Source: Hirundichthys speculiger (Eukaryota > Chordata > Actinopteri > Beloniformes > Exocoetidae). From it: DNA of 64,000 bases. Positions 47,719-59,412 of the stretch are shown piece by piece. The stretch's first letter is position 1. Each line of letters begins with the position of its first letter. Below the pieces are notes generated by a model. It ran no database searches and was not told the DNA's origin. It saw nothing but the letters and a program-made list of their open reading frames with translations. Both the position numbers and the translations under genes were made by a program. The stretch covers positions 62,001 through 126,000 of the forward strand of contig JAGFBZ010001941.1 in assembly GCA_018398805.1 (NCBI GenBank). Reading direction: 5' to 3'.

Positions 47719-48941
47719 TACACTATACTGCCAAAAGTATTTGTTCATCCATCCAGATGATCAGAATCAGGTGTTCCAGTCTCTTCCATGTCCACAGGTG
47801 TATAAATTAACCACCTAGACATGCAGGCTGTTTCTAGAAACATCTGTGAAAGAATGAGTCGCTCTCAGGAGCTCAGTGAATTCCAGCGTGGAACTGTGAT
47901 AGGATGACACAATTCCAGTGGTGAAGTTTCCTCTCTCCTAAATATTCCACAGTCAACTGTCAGATGGATTATCAGGAAATGGAAGTGTTTGGAAACGACA
48001 GCAGCTCAGCCATGAAGTGGTAGGACAGGTAAACTGAGGGGGCGGAGTCAGAGGATGGTGAAGAACATAGTGAGAAGAGGTCACCAACTTTCTGCAGAGT
48101 CCATCACTACAGACCTCCAGACTTCATGTGTCCTTCAGATCAGCTCAACAACAGAGCAGAGAGCTTCATGAATGGGTTTCCATGGTGACGCAGCTGCATC
48201 CATCCAGACATCACCAAGAACAATGGAAAGAGTCAGATGCAGTGGAGTAAAGTAGCCACCACTGGACTCTAGAGCAGTGGAGGAACGTTCTCAGGAGGGA
48301 AGAATCACACTTCTCCATCTGGTGATCTGATGGAAGAGTCTGGGTTTGGTGGTTTCCAGGAGAACGGTACTGGTCTGACTGCATTGATCCAAGTGTAAAG
48401 TTTGGTGGAGGGGGGGTTATGGTGTGGGGTTGTTTTTCAGGAGCTGGGCTTGGACCCTTAGTTCCAGTGAAAGGAACTCTGAATGCTTCAGCAGACCAAG
48501 ACATTTTGGACAATTCCATGATCCCAACTTTGTGGGACCAGTTTGGAGCTGGTCCCTTCCTCTTCCAACATGACTGTGCACCAGTGCACAAAGCAAGGTC
48601 CATAAAGACATGGATGGAAGAGTCTGGTGGATGAACCTGACTGGCCTGCAAAGAGTCCTGACCTCAACCTGATAGAAGACCTTTGGGATGAATTAGAGCA
48701 GAGACTGAGAGCCAAACCTTCTGGTCCAACATCAGTGTTTGACCTCACTAATGTTTTTCTAGAAGAATGGTCCAAAATCCCCATAAACACACTCCTAAAC
48801 CTTGTGGACAGCCTTCCCAGAAGAGTAGACGCTGTTCTAGCTGCAAAGATGGAGCCAGGTCGTATTGATTAGGAATGGGAGGGGCTAAAGCTCAGATGAG
48901 AGTCAAGGCAGGTGACCGAATACTTTTGGCAATATAGTGTA
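47719..48941 (+). mobile_element. Tc1-like transposon, near full length but decayed
   Basis: Inverted ends TACACTATACTGCCAAAAG and CTTTTGGCAATATAGTGTA start and end on TA, as in Tc1/mariner insertions. The 1.22-kb length is typical. The plus strand holds a broken transposase. [19 protein letters not shown] and [11 protein letters not shown] (second catalytic Asp) are followed by SPDLNLIEDLWDEL (third acidic residue) in a shifted frame. The first catalytic Asp region reads EESHFSIW followed by a stop. Frameshifts near 48630 and stops upstream make it inactive. It lies in the first intron of the recombinase-like gene. Confidence 0.88.
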
Positions 48942-49050
48942 TTTGGGTAGTGTGTATTAACTGTCATCCCATTCTCTGTTACTTAATCAAGATTGCAAAA
49001 AATGCAGCAAATAATGACTAAAATAATTTCGTTAATGAAAGAGTTCGTAC

Positions 49051-49083
49051 CTGTGTTGACCTTTCCGCCATCTTTCTCTGGAC
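49051..49083 (-). CDS. Recombinase-like gene, first coding exon
   Basis: Acceptor TGGTGTTAG|GTCC, ATG at 49069-49071 in good context (AAAGATGG), donor ACAG|GTACGA. The coding part is MAERSTQ, ending in phase 0, which joins in frame to SDSSEDKE of the large exon at 46868. The ATG is chosen because it is the only one giving the frame of the large exon. Confidence 0.65.
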
Positions 49084-49193
49084 CTAACACCAAAAAGAAT
49101 CAAACATTAATTTTAAGACCCAGTGTGTCAGATTTTAGCTTGTTGATCATATAAAATGCACATTACAACTGAATCAACAAGTCCAACACCAAC

Positions 49194-49226
49194 CTTCTCC
49201 AGGTGAGCAGGAATAGTATTGGTTCC
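49194..49226 (-). other. Possible 5' untranslated exon
   Basis: A 33-bp segment between TTTGTAG|GGAAC and GAGAAG|GTTGGT on the minus strand, just upstream of the first coding exon. The donor is weak. Might be an optional leader exon of the recombinase-like gene. Confidence 0.3.
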
Positions 49227-49981
49227 CTACAAACCAGAGAAATCCTGCTCTGATGTTATTTTTTTAGATTTCCCTTCCTGCTGCAGAAGCATCTAATGAT
49301 TCGCTCGCTTTTTGACAGTATCTGGTAAAATATTATTTGTGTAAATAAAAATAATCTGCTTTGACCCATTTAAAAAGACTTTCTAGTGCATTCTACTATG
49401 AATGTATCTAATAAAACATTACATGTTTTCCCAGCACTATATGTCGCATAAAATAAGAAGCCATATTTACAGACAGTTGCACAAAAATAAAATTATATAT
49501 CAGTGTGAGAAACTCCAGGACAGAAAATAGTTTGAAGAGGGTATTCTTGAAAACAATAACTTAAACCTTTATCACAACTTAATTCCTGGAAACATTAAAA
49601 TGGCTTTGTATCATTTTTAAATTATACAGCATACAAATGACAGATGGAGTAAAATTTAAAGCTTTGCTGTTGTTATCATGCATCATTCACATGCACGTGT
49701 GGGAGCACAGCCTTGAATTTCATGTTCACACCGGGCCTCTGATGTCACATGACAAACTATTGATTTTTCCAGAAAAAACCACTAGGTCACATGTACTAAA
49801 CTACTTTTAGTTGTCTGAAGTTTGTAACATAGGTCTCCAGCTGAGAGAAACTGCACCAAAAAGTTTTACAAAACATGAGTAGTTTCACTAATTAGCGAGT
49901 CACTTCTCCTAAACATGTTCCTGCTCAGCTAAATAAAACATACCAACATTCACATGTTGAAATATAATAACTTAATCTTAC

Positions 49982-50240
49982 CTGCTGTGAAAGGCTCTCC
50001 AAATAATATTTTCAAAATGAAAAATCATGCGACCACAGCTTCTCCAGTCTTCTTCTGAATCGATCCATCCAGCCTCGCCTTCACCACGTGACCTCTGACT
50101 GTGGCGGGAGCAGTGCAGGTGTGTGGGGGAGGAGCCCCTCCCCTTGATGGCCCATCAATTAAGGCTGCAGCAGCAGCAGCTCAGCAGCAGAGCAAGTCTG
50201 CTCTCTTGAAATCCAACTCAGACCCATATTTCAGTGTAAG
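49982..50240 (-). promoter_or_regulatory. Putative 5' leader exon and promoter region of the recombinase-like gene
   Basis: On the minus strand, CACAGCAG|GTAAGA at 49982 is a strong donor with no coding frame matching the gene, so it probably ends a leader exon. The leader holds a short upstream frame, MIFHFENIIWRAFHS. Upstream are a CACGTG E-box near 50095, C/G-rich sequence GGGGAGGGGCTCC (minus strand) near 50130-50145 and a CAG-type repeat near 50168-50190. No TATA box was placed. The transcription start is unknown. Confidence 0.4.
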
Positions 50241-51711
50241 TGAAGCACTTAGATGTTTTATCAAATAATAAAAAATAAAAAAAAATTGAAGTTTTACTTG
50301 TATTTCAAGTCTGACATTAAAATACTTATTAATGAAAGAAAACTAAAATAAAAGCATAAAACCCCAGTACTCAAGCACTCCAAAATAAATATATTATGCA
50401 TAATTTAAAGAAATAAGTCAGTTAGGATGTTGTCAGATTTTAGTTTAAACTCATAGAAAGCTGGTGAGCTGCTTTGAAACAGTCTGAGAGCCTGAAGCAG
50501 GTTGTGTTGAATCCCCTCCCCCACCACTCACAGCAGGACCTGCAGACTTTCACTTTACCTAAATTTCAATGCATGCCAGCAGTAGTAGCACTGAGATCTT
50601 TGTCTTCCAAAATAATCACGCAAATTAAAAATTAAAATTTTCACTTTAAAATCAGATTTAATCAGGAAAACCTAAATAAAAGCATCAAAATCCAGTAGGC
50701 TACTCTGAAAGTATAAATGTATTGCAAAATTCAAAGACATAAGTTGGTCAGGATGTTGTAAGATTTTAATTTACACACATTTGAAGTTGGCTGTGATTCT
50801 CTGAAGCAGGTTTATACAAATCAGCTCCTCTTCATTCCAGGATATTTTTAAGAGTTTGATCCCTCCTGGGCATCACAGACCAAAAACTTAAGTTCCTCTG
50901 ATTCATATGAAACACAGCATCCCAAAAGTTATACTTTCCAATTCTGTCCCTCCAAAACCACAATGCTCCAGCAGACCATCAGAGATGTGTGGTCAGGGAT
51001 GAAGATGATCACAGACTTCCAGCAGATCAATCTATCCGTCTATCAGACAGATGGAAGTCTGGACAGAACACATAAACTGACTACATTCTTTAAAAGGTTC
51101 ATTTCAGAAACAAGCTCAACACCCCAACACTCACTTGACCCTTGACATCTCAGCTGTCTCATCTTCCACCTCAGTCATGGATCTGCTGCAGCTTCATCAT
51201 TGTCTCCAACCACATCAGGAGATGCCACCTCCTCCGTTTGCCCGTTTGTCTCTGTTAGTCAGGTCTACATGTAGCGTGGATTGTAACTGCATCTGAACTT
51301 CAAGTGTAATATGTTTAACCTTCTTATGGCGCTGAACTTATTACATCCGCAGAGGCACGTAAGTAAAAAGGCACTTAGTCAGTGCTAGAATGCGGGTAGA
51401 GGTGAAATCGACATGGAATGCCCACATTTTGAGGTTGCTCTACCTACCGGATGTAACTTGGGCGAAGCAACATAGAGAGGAGTCTTAAGTCAACTGCAGA
51501 ATGCGTGCAGCTCGGAAAGCGCGTAACTGGCCGTGCGTAAATCATACATGGGCAGGAGAATCAGGCCCTATATATTTTCCCCTTTTTGGGTTTTCTGTGA
51601 GGTTAGCGACCAACTCAGAGCTGCATTACTACCAACCAGTGAACTGAAATACAGTTGACTGTGCAGATGGACTGAAAGTGTCACACACTGACCATCAGTA
51701 TCATCAAACAT
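50241..51711. other. Unassigned DNA
   Basis: No gene was recognised. The stretch near 51.38-51.56 kb ends AGAATCAGGCCCT and has CGT-rich words, which may be one end of another decayed MITE, but no partner end was found. Confidence 0.4.
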
Positions 51712-52092
51712 TTAATGGCATGGCAGCATGGTGTATTAGTGGTCAGCACTGTTGCCTCACAGCAAGAAGGTTCCTGGTTTGAACCTCGGTGGGGACGTTT
51801 CTGTGTGGAGTTTCCATGTTCTCCCCGTGCTTGCATGGGTTTCCTCCAGGTTTTCCAGCTTCCTCCCACAGTCCAAAGACATGTATGTCAGGTTAACTGT
51901 TGGTTGTAAATTGCCCGTAGGAGTGATTCTGAGTGTGCATAGTTGTTTGTCTATATGTGGCCCTGGGATGTACTGGAGACCTGTCAAGGTGGACGCCTGA
52001 CTTTCACCCGGAGAGAGCTGCGATAGGGTCCAGCAGATCCCCGTGACCCTGCATAGGATTAAGCGGGCATAGATAACAGATTGATGGACGGA
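51712..52092 (+). repeat. tRNA-derived SINE with ATGG-type tail
   Basis: The tRNA-like head CAGCATGGTGTATTAGTGGTC with B-box-like GGTTTGAACCTCGG is followed by a body with GTTCTCCCCGTGCTTGCATGG, TTCCTCCCACAGTCCAAAG and TTAAGCGGGCATAGATAA. This is a very common teleost SINE-like repeat. A 5'-truncated relative lies at 59130-59412. Confidence 0.75.
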
Positions 52093-53059
52093 TTTAATGG
52101 CATTATATTTTTGTGAATGTTTTATCACCCAGGCCAAGCTGAACTTTTGAAAGATGTATCTAATTAATTGCCTACCTCTTCACCTAAAATCATGTCATTT
52201 TCCCTGATTAAATGTGTCTCATATTGTTTTGCTTTGCTTTCTAGAGCTTTTTAGAGCTGTCACGTGACTAACTGTCTTACGGCGCATTGACATGCATGCA
52301 GTGCATGTGAGATCTGCGCCAGTCTCCATGGATGTTGAGTCAGGCAAGATTCTCCGTCACCCCAAATTAATTGTGGGAATTGTGGCAGGTCCGAGCCTTC
52401 CATTAAAACTTGAGAAATTGAGCAGGTTGATTGGTTATTTCTGGTCATGATGACAGAATCAGCCCAAAGCATCAGACACCTCCTTTGCTGTACATTTGTA
52501 ACTGTAGTGTCTAAATCAGTCTTGAGAGGGGTAATATTGTTCCTTTTTTTGTCATGTCGAAGTCATTTCTGGACTGACAATAGATAGATTTTACTGTAAT
52601 TCATTCAGCATTGAAAATTTTCAGGTCTCACCACTCCTCTCAGACTTTTACCTGTGGATCAGTGAAGGACTGGTTAAGAGGGGCTCCTTGCCATGTTTTC
52701 AACAGTTCTGCTCAGTGCACTGGGCCAAACTCATGGTTATTTAAAAAAAAATGTACCAACACTTGGGCCTTGAGTGGATAAAATCCTTCTCAACACATGC
52801 TTGAGGTTTGATTAAAAATACCTAAGAAATTGTTGGATAAACCTGGGCAAGAATTTCACAAAATTGGTCTCAACATCACTGAATCATTTAATAAAATGTG
52901 TTTACCATATCAGGGTATCCTATCTTTTTTACTATTTTTAGTAGCAAACAGTATAAGCTTATTTTCCTTATATTGCAAATACCATATAAATACAGTCAAG
53001 AATGATTTTAGAATAGTAAGTGTTACAGTGCAATGCAGTGTATACATCATACAGTGCAA
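52093..53059. other. Unassigned AT-rich DNA
   Basis: No recognisable gene or bounded repeat. An open frame running into the LINE tail downstream is only meaningful in its last 70 codons. Confidence 0.4.
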
Positions 53060-53430
53060 AAATGTTCATTATGTGAAAAAGTGCATGTTCAGAACCCTAC
53101 TAGAGGCCTACGGTCTTCAAACCAGCTCTTGCTGGAAGTCCAGAACCAGGACTAAACTCTGGGGTGATCAGGTCTTCTCAGTTGCTGGGCCCAGACTCTG
53201 GAATAAGCTGCCCCCTGAAATGCGCACCATTACTGACTTTGGACTTTTTAAATCCAGGCTTAAAACGTATTTATTTAGACTGACTTTTAATACACAGTCA
53301 TGATGTGAGATATTTTTAATTTAATTTTAATTGTATTGTTATGTCTTGTTTGTCTTGTTTTAATGTGGATTTTAATTAAAAGCACTTTGGTCACCTTGTG
53401 TGTTGTAAAGGGCTCTACAAACAAAAGCTG
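53060..53430 (+). pseudogene. L2-like LINE 3' end (C-terminus of ORF2)
   Basis: The frame ends with RTKLWGDQVFSVAGPRLWNK, LPPEMRTI and FKSRLKTYLFRLTF. This W-GxxxFSxxGPxLWNxLP...FKxxLKTxLF pattern is the conserved C-terminus of L2/CR1/Rex-type LINE proteins. The stop near 53303 is followed by an AT-rich 3' region with TGTGTTGTAAAGGGCTCTA, typical of their 3' ends. 5'-truncated copy. Confidence 0.7.
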
Positions 53431-53444
53431 ACTGATTGAAGTTG

Positions 53445-53446
<2 letters not shown>

Positions 53447-53526
<80 letters not shown>
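53447..53526. repeat. (AT)n microsatellite
   Basis: About 38 uninterrupted AT dinucleotides directly behind the LINE 3' end, followed by short CATA repeats. Confidence 0.97.
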
Positions 53527-53535
<9 letters not shown>

Positions 53536-53873
53536 ATACATACATACACCAGCGCCTTCTTCTTCTTGAGGACTCTGAGGAAGCACCACCTCTCTTCAAA
53601 TGATCCCCCCCACCCCACCCCACCAGGAAATGAACGGGGCTAGTACCCACTAAGTCTTTGCACTTTTCCACACAAACGTAAATAATATAATTGCACTGGA
53701 CTCTTTTAACAACTACCTCCTCACACTCCTGTAAATACTATCATAATCATGTAAATACTTTTCTAATCTGTGTAACTCTTATAAACACATCCCTGCTCAT
53801 AATATATATTTATTCATCCAAATCTGACCTGCACTTTACAACAATAGTTATTTATTATTTTGCACTATGAACA

Positions 53874-53876
<3 letters not shown>

Positions 53877-53919
<43 letters not shown>
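53877..53919. repeat. (AT)n microsatellite
   Basis: About 20 AT dinucleotides in otherwise AT-rich unassigned DNA. Confidence 0.95.
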
Positions 53920-53920
<1 letters not shown>

Positions 53921-54052
53921 GTGTATTTTGTACATTGTATTTATTTCACTGCAAAAGCACTTCTGGTTAGATGCTAACTGCATTTCATTGCCCTGTACTT
54001 TGACATGTGCAATGACAATAAAGTTCAATCTAATCTAGTAATACGTTATGAG

Positions 54053-54200
54053 AAGCAAGAGGGGGCGACAGAGAGCAAAATGGATTGTGCTGAGAAGGTG
54101 CAGTGACATACTGAGCCACCAGGGGGGCGACAAAGAGCAAAAACGTTTTTTTGCTGCAGTAATATACTGAACCAGTAGGGGGGTTCGAGAGCAAAATGTG
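54053..54200 (+). repeat. Diverged tandem repeat (about 65 bp, three units)
   Basis: AGGGGGCGACAGAGAGCAAAA, AGGGGGGCGACAAAGAGCAAAA and AGGGGGGTTCGAGAGCAAAA recur with ATACTGAGCCACC/ATACTGAACCAG between them, so three diverged units follow each other. Confidence 0.65.
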
Positions 54201-54424
54201 TGTGTATTTGGGAAAGGTACACGCCCCAAAATGTTTGTATTTTTTCTCATTTTACCACTTTTCTGAGGACCTGTCTGGAACTTTGAGAGGAGCCTATTTA
54301 CACCCTCTAGAGGTCATTGCAATGGAAAAAAAGTGAGGACCGGCCAAAATGTCCTCACTTCCGAAAAATGTCCTCACTCCAAAGGTTAAAAACTGGCGGT
54401 GGTCCTCACTCTGATGGCAAGACA

Positions 54425-54471
54425 GACACACACACACACCACACACACACACACACACACACGCACACACA
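54425..54471. repeat. (CA)n microsatellite
   Basis: Interrupted run of CA dinucleotides next to repeated GTCCTCACT words. Confidence 0.95.
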
Positions 54472-54490
54472 AATATAAATATATATATAT

Positions 54491-57206
54491 TAGGGATGCA
54501 GGATAACTGTTTTTTAGAACCGATACCGATAACACACACATATACCTAAGATCATTACATCAAAACTATGAACAAAATCAAAAATAGTTTTGACTTTTTT
54601 ATATGAACAGATATTTATTTTTTCCAATAAAGTACTTCCAAAACTCAGACATGAAAATGGGTCAGGGGTTAAAAAGGTGAGAAGTGCACGCGCACGCGCG
54701 CCCGGGGGGGGGTAAACTTCTGGTATACAGTCCAAAAAGGGTTCAGGTATCAAGTGACTCTAGTTTCCAACTTCACCTTCAGCCTTCTCAGCCCTCAGTG
54801 AATATCATCCTCACACGTCCCTGACATGGATTCACCTATTATATTAGATCAGGGATTCCCAAAGTGGGGTGCGCAAGCTGCCTCTAGGGGGTGCGCGAGA
54901 TGAAAAATGTAATGGCGTCTGATAATTTTTTTTGTTTTCACACAATAACGATGTGTAAATAAACATTTCCTTTGTAAAATTTTAAATCAAAAACTGTAAT
55001 TTTAATGAATAAATAAATGCAGGCTATTCAAAATGCACGTCATCTTAAAGTGAAGCGTAGAAGAAGAAGTTATATTCTTCTACCACTGCATTTGCACCTA
55101 GCTTGTGGCCTCTAATTTATTCATTCTGGGAAATATGCTCAATTGGCTGAAATCAGGGAAAATATCTTTATTGGAACTTTATTGGAATAGAATTAAATTA
55201 CTGGCGTTCAAATTTTATTTCCATAACCTGTATTATGATGACGGGTTGTGTTAGTTCCACGGTCATTTAAACATCCATCAACATTTAAATTTTTGTTCAA
55301 TGTTCAAAATATTCTAACATTTTCCTCAACTTATCTGCTTTCTGCCACTGAGTCTGAGCATGTCATCCATCCTCTTTGCTCTTAAAAGTGGAAGCCTGCG
55401 CATAACTTTGTTTCATTATATTGGAACTGTGTTACAGTGTTTCAGTTTAATTTAAATGCGAGAGCGCATTGTTGTGATTGTGATTATTATGTTATATGTG
55501 TGTTCTGGTCATTTTAGCATGAATAAACATGGCGAATTTAATATGGCTATAATAAAGCTTGTTGCGTTTTTTTTTAAGGGGTGGGGGATCGGGGGTGCGT
55601 CAACCCGGTTGAGACATAGAAGGGGGTGCGCGGCTAAAAAAGTTTGGGAACCGCTGTATTAGATTATTAGAAAGAAGCCTGTGTTTCTTCTTTTATGTTA
55701 CCGTTAACTACACAAGCTTGACGTGAACTTCCAGCAAACAGGAGCTGTTTTTCACCGCAGCTTTGGCTAGCTCTGACGGTGTTCAACGTTAGCTGTAGCG
55801 AACGGCAGTAACGTTGTTATACCGCAAGGTATGAAAACAATTGAAACCATAACTCACTAAATTCAATCCACTGGTAAATGTAGGTAGGAAACGTACGCTC
55901 GTCTGCCTTGTCCCCGGCGTGGACATCACTAGCTCCAGCTTCTAGTCCTACTTAGCAACGTAACCTCCGAGTCCACATGAATGAAGAACGTTGGTATGAC
56001 TGGAATAATGGAACAATATCTGACCTGATTGGTTCTGGACAGGATTAACTGACCGTCCAAGTGTCATTTAAAAGGGCAGATTTCTGAAGTGCTCAGTTTG
56101 CTTATTAGGGCAGTTATATGATAATCAAAAAAAATAAAAATAAGAAAAAAACCTCCCGACTCCGAACACCACCGATACCCCCCTCCCCCCCCAGAAAAAG
56201 AAAAACTCCTCGGATCTACACGATTCACGTAGGTCACCCTTTTTGACTTCAAAACGGCGAATTTCGCCGAAAGGTGAGGGATTTTCATGCCTGAAAACTA
56301 CTGGCAAGCCTCTCAAACATTCTTGTAAAGCTATCAAGCAAACCTATTTGATATCTCACATTAACTTAAATAAGGTTCATTACTGACTGATATAAAAAAT
56401 AAAGGATCCTTAAAACTGATGGAAATACATGCATCAAATTTACAAACTGAAAAAGATTAACATTTAAAGGATTTTGACTTGTGGTTCCATTTAAATTAAT
56501 ACCTTTAATTAAAGTAAATGAGGTTCAGTAGTTTTTATTTTTTAATCTCATGGAAGCTTTAGATGAGAGGAATGAGGGAGAGGAGAGGCTGCTGCTGGCT
56601 TGCGCATGTTAGCATTAGCTTCCGTTAGCTCACGTTAGCGCGATTTCAAAACTCCATGGTGATTGTTTTGTTGTAGGTGGCCGATTAAAGCTTGTGCTTC
56701 CCTCCTCGTAGAATTCGCTCGGAGGATTCATCACATATAAACACCAAACTATCTTCTTCTGAAACTTTAACGAAGTTCCACGCCGCCATGTTTGTTGTGA
56801 TCAGTGCTGTGCTCCAGGCTGCATTCAAGGTCTAACGTAAATTTCCACGTTTCCTCGTTTGCTTGTCGTTTTTTCAGCCTTTTCTATTTTTTTTTTTTTT
56901 TTTTTATGTGTAACATGTGGGAGAAAACTGCAAATATAAATTCAAGTCAGCAACTACCAAAATTATGACCGTGTTAACGAGTTGTTTTCTGGCATGAGCG
57001 GGTATTCTTGATTTTCCTTATTGAGTATTCTTTTTCTGATTATACCAACGTAACTTGAACATAACATTCATTGCCGGTTATTCAAGGCTCAGAGGGAGCG
57101 AGGCACTGCCGTGTTGACAAAAATATATGTTATCGGGGCTATTCGTCGTGATATCGGACTTATCGGGATGATGTTGTTATCGCCCAATAGTTATCGTGCA
57201 CCCCTA
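54491..57206. mobile_element. hAT-like element hosting a nested MITE
   Basis: Left end TAGGGATGCAGGATAAC with GATACCGATAAC repeats, right end GATGATGTTGTTATCGC ... TTATCGTGCACCCCTA. The termini are inverted, and both flanks are (AT)n, so the target duplication cannot be read. The interior includes an unrelated hAT MITE at 54850-55656 and no identifiable transposase. Confidence 0.65.
54850..55656. mobile_element. Nested hAT MITE with perfect 8-bp duplication
   Basis: Starts CAGGGATTCCCAAAGTGGGG and ends AGTTTGGGAACCGCTG. The perfect duplication TATTAGAT lies at 54842-54849 and 55657-55664. Both ends carry GGGTGCGCG motifs. 807 bp, non-coding. Confidence 0.9.
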
Positions 57207-59129
57207 ATATATATATATGACTATTTCCACCATCTTAATCCCACCCACACCTTTTACACTTACTTGTGTTCTCTTAATTCTGACAGACAACTGACTACAT
57301 TTGAGCTTGTTTAAAATGTATGCTTGACTTAAATCAAGAGTTTGCGCTCAAATTTTTTTTTACAAAGGGGAAAGGATATGTTGAAAGTGACAGTGGAGCA
57401 GCCAATCATTTAACAGGTGCATGTGTGCTCCTGTTTTCACATTAAAATTGCTTTTTTTTTCTTCAATAAACCTTTATTGGCAGCTCACTGAAATATGTCA
57501 TCATATCCCTGAATGATAAGGTTGATAACAACCAGTCCCAGTAATCCTCCCCACACCCTCCAGTGCCGTAATTAGCAGACCAATATGTTGTAGAGCTAGC
57601 TAGTTACATTGAATAGGGAAAATCCTGTGCAATTTATTTCAATCGTTCATTTTCACATCCCCAACGCCCGCCAAAACAAGAAAATCACTATATTAAATCA
57701 ATGCTCGAGCCATATACTGTCAAATGATTATTTATTTAACATGCTTTTTACCCCATCTACTTGTAGCTAAATTCGCCCTGCAGGCCAAATAGGTCAAACA
57801 TGCTTTGCCAGCTGTGCTCGTCGTCTTTATTCCCTCTAAAGTTTTGAAAACTACATTCTGCACAAATAAAATACTCTGAAAAACACCACTTCTACTGACG
57901 AAACATTGGTCTTACCTTAATTAAGCCGTATAAAGGGGATGAAATGAAGAGCAGAATGCCGATTGAGCGCCATCCTGCTCGACAGGGAGCTGGTTTTCAA
58001 ACGGCAAATCCATCCGCACAGAAAACCCGCTCAAAATTCTTCCATCTAATCTGTGAAATCATATTTTCAACGTCTCTTGTGGTTATGATAAAATTTATAA
58101 TTTGACAGACATATTTTAATTGGACAAGAATGAATTAAATTTAATCATTAAGAACTGAATTTGACGTTGGACTACTTTGTAAGGCGGATGAGTAAAACGG
58201 GGTGAACCGACTGTAACTGAAAGCCTGCTTTTTTTTCTTTTTTTTTTTCAAATTACTTTTTGAAATAAAAAAAAAAGTAGCCTGCGCGCACACGTCATAT
58301 TTTACCATTTTTAATTTGCTCAAAAATTCTAAATGAACCCTAAATTAATTTAAATTATTTACAATTTTACACGCATAACATTTGATTAAAGCATCTATCA
58401 AATCCATTAAAAGACCTTCACACACAGGAGAGGGTAATATATAGTTACACATAAATAAAAAAGTTGTTTAATCAAAGCTCTTTTACTTTTACAGCAATCA
58501 GTTAATTTGTTATTTGTCCTCTTGGTCCTTTGACAGCCGATCCCAGCAGACATTGATGCTCAGGTCACTAACCTGCTCCCATCATCCAGGATGGAGATCC
58601 AATGGATGCAGGCTACCTGTCCAACCTGTAAACAGGATAACTGGCCTTTATTGAAATACCTTTTTTTTCCCCCTGATATACTAGTTCTGATGACACCAAT
58701 TCATTTGAGTGTACATTAAGATAAGATGTGACGACATTACAACAGATTTTAATTTTTTTTTTATTTATAGGCAAGCCATGTTAGTCCACGATTGTCCCGC
58801 CATACCATTGTAATTTTTTCCCCTTTTTTTTATCCATCCATCCATCTCAGGTAATAAATCAAATAATAATAGAGATTAATATATTACATGAAATAATGGG
58901 AAATAACAGGGAAAATATATTAAACACACTTACTGAAATGTACTTAATACGTTGTACAAAAGCCTGTGTTGGTATTGACAGTTTCAAGTCTTCTTCTTCT
59001 TGGAAGGAGAAACTAGTCCCATGCATTGCTCAGGTGTAATTGTAGACCATTCTTTCACACAAACAGTCTTCAAAGCTTAAAAGTGATGTGGGCCTCTTTT
59101 ATAAACTCTGAGGAGAGTGGGCAGAGAAG
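57207..59129. other. Unassigned DNA
   Basis: No gene was recognised. AT-rich sequence with short T and A runs (for example 58230-58250 and 58266-58276). A TCCATCCATCC run near 58843-58852 is a simple repeat. Confidence 0.4.
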
Positions 59130-59412
59130 GGCATGTTCTCCCTGTGCTTGCGTGGGTACTCCGGCTTGGTCCCACAGTCCAGAGAAATGAATGTGAAGTT
59201 AACTATGGTTTAAATTTCCCGTAGGAGTGATTGTGAGTGTGCGTGGTTGTGTTGTTTGTCTATGGTCCTGTGAAGGACTGGCAATCTGTCCAGGTGTACA
59301 GACTCCAGCAGATCCCCATGACCCTGCAGAGGGTTAAGCGGGTATAGATAATGGATGGATGGATGGATGGATGGATGGATGGAGGATGGATGGATGGATG
59401 GATGGATGGATG
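59130..59412 (+). repeat. 5'-truncated SINE with (TGGA)n microsatellite
   Basis: Matches the 51.7-kb SINE from GTTCTCCCTGTGCTTGCG through TTAAGCGGGTATAGATAA, then runs into about 15 ATGG units (59350-59412) with one GAGG interruption. The tRNA-like head is missing. Confidence 0.8.

Noticed and set aside
53372..53671. Frame with long IYIYIY run
   Set aside because: Translation of the (AT)n microsatellite.
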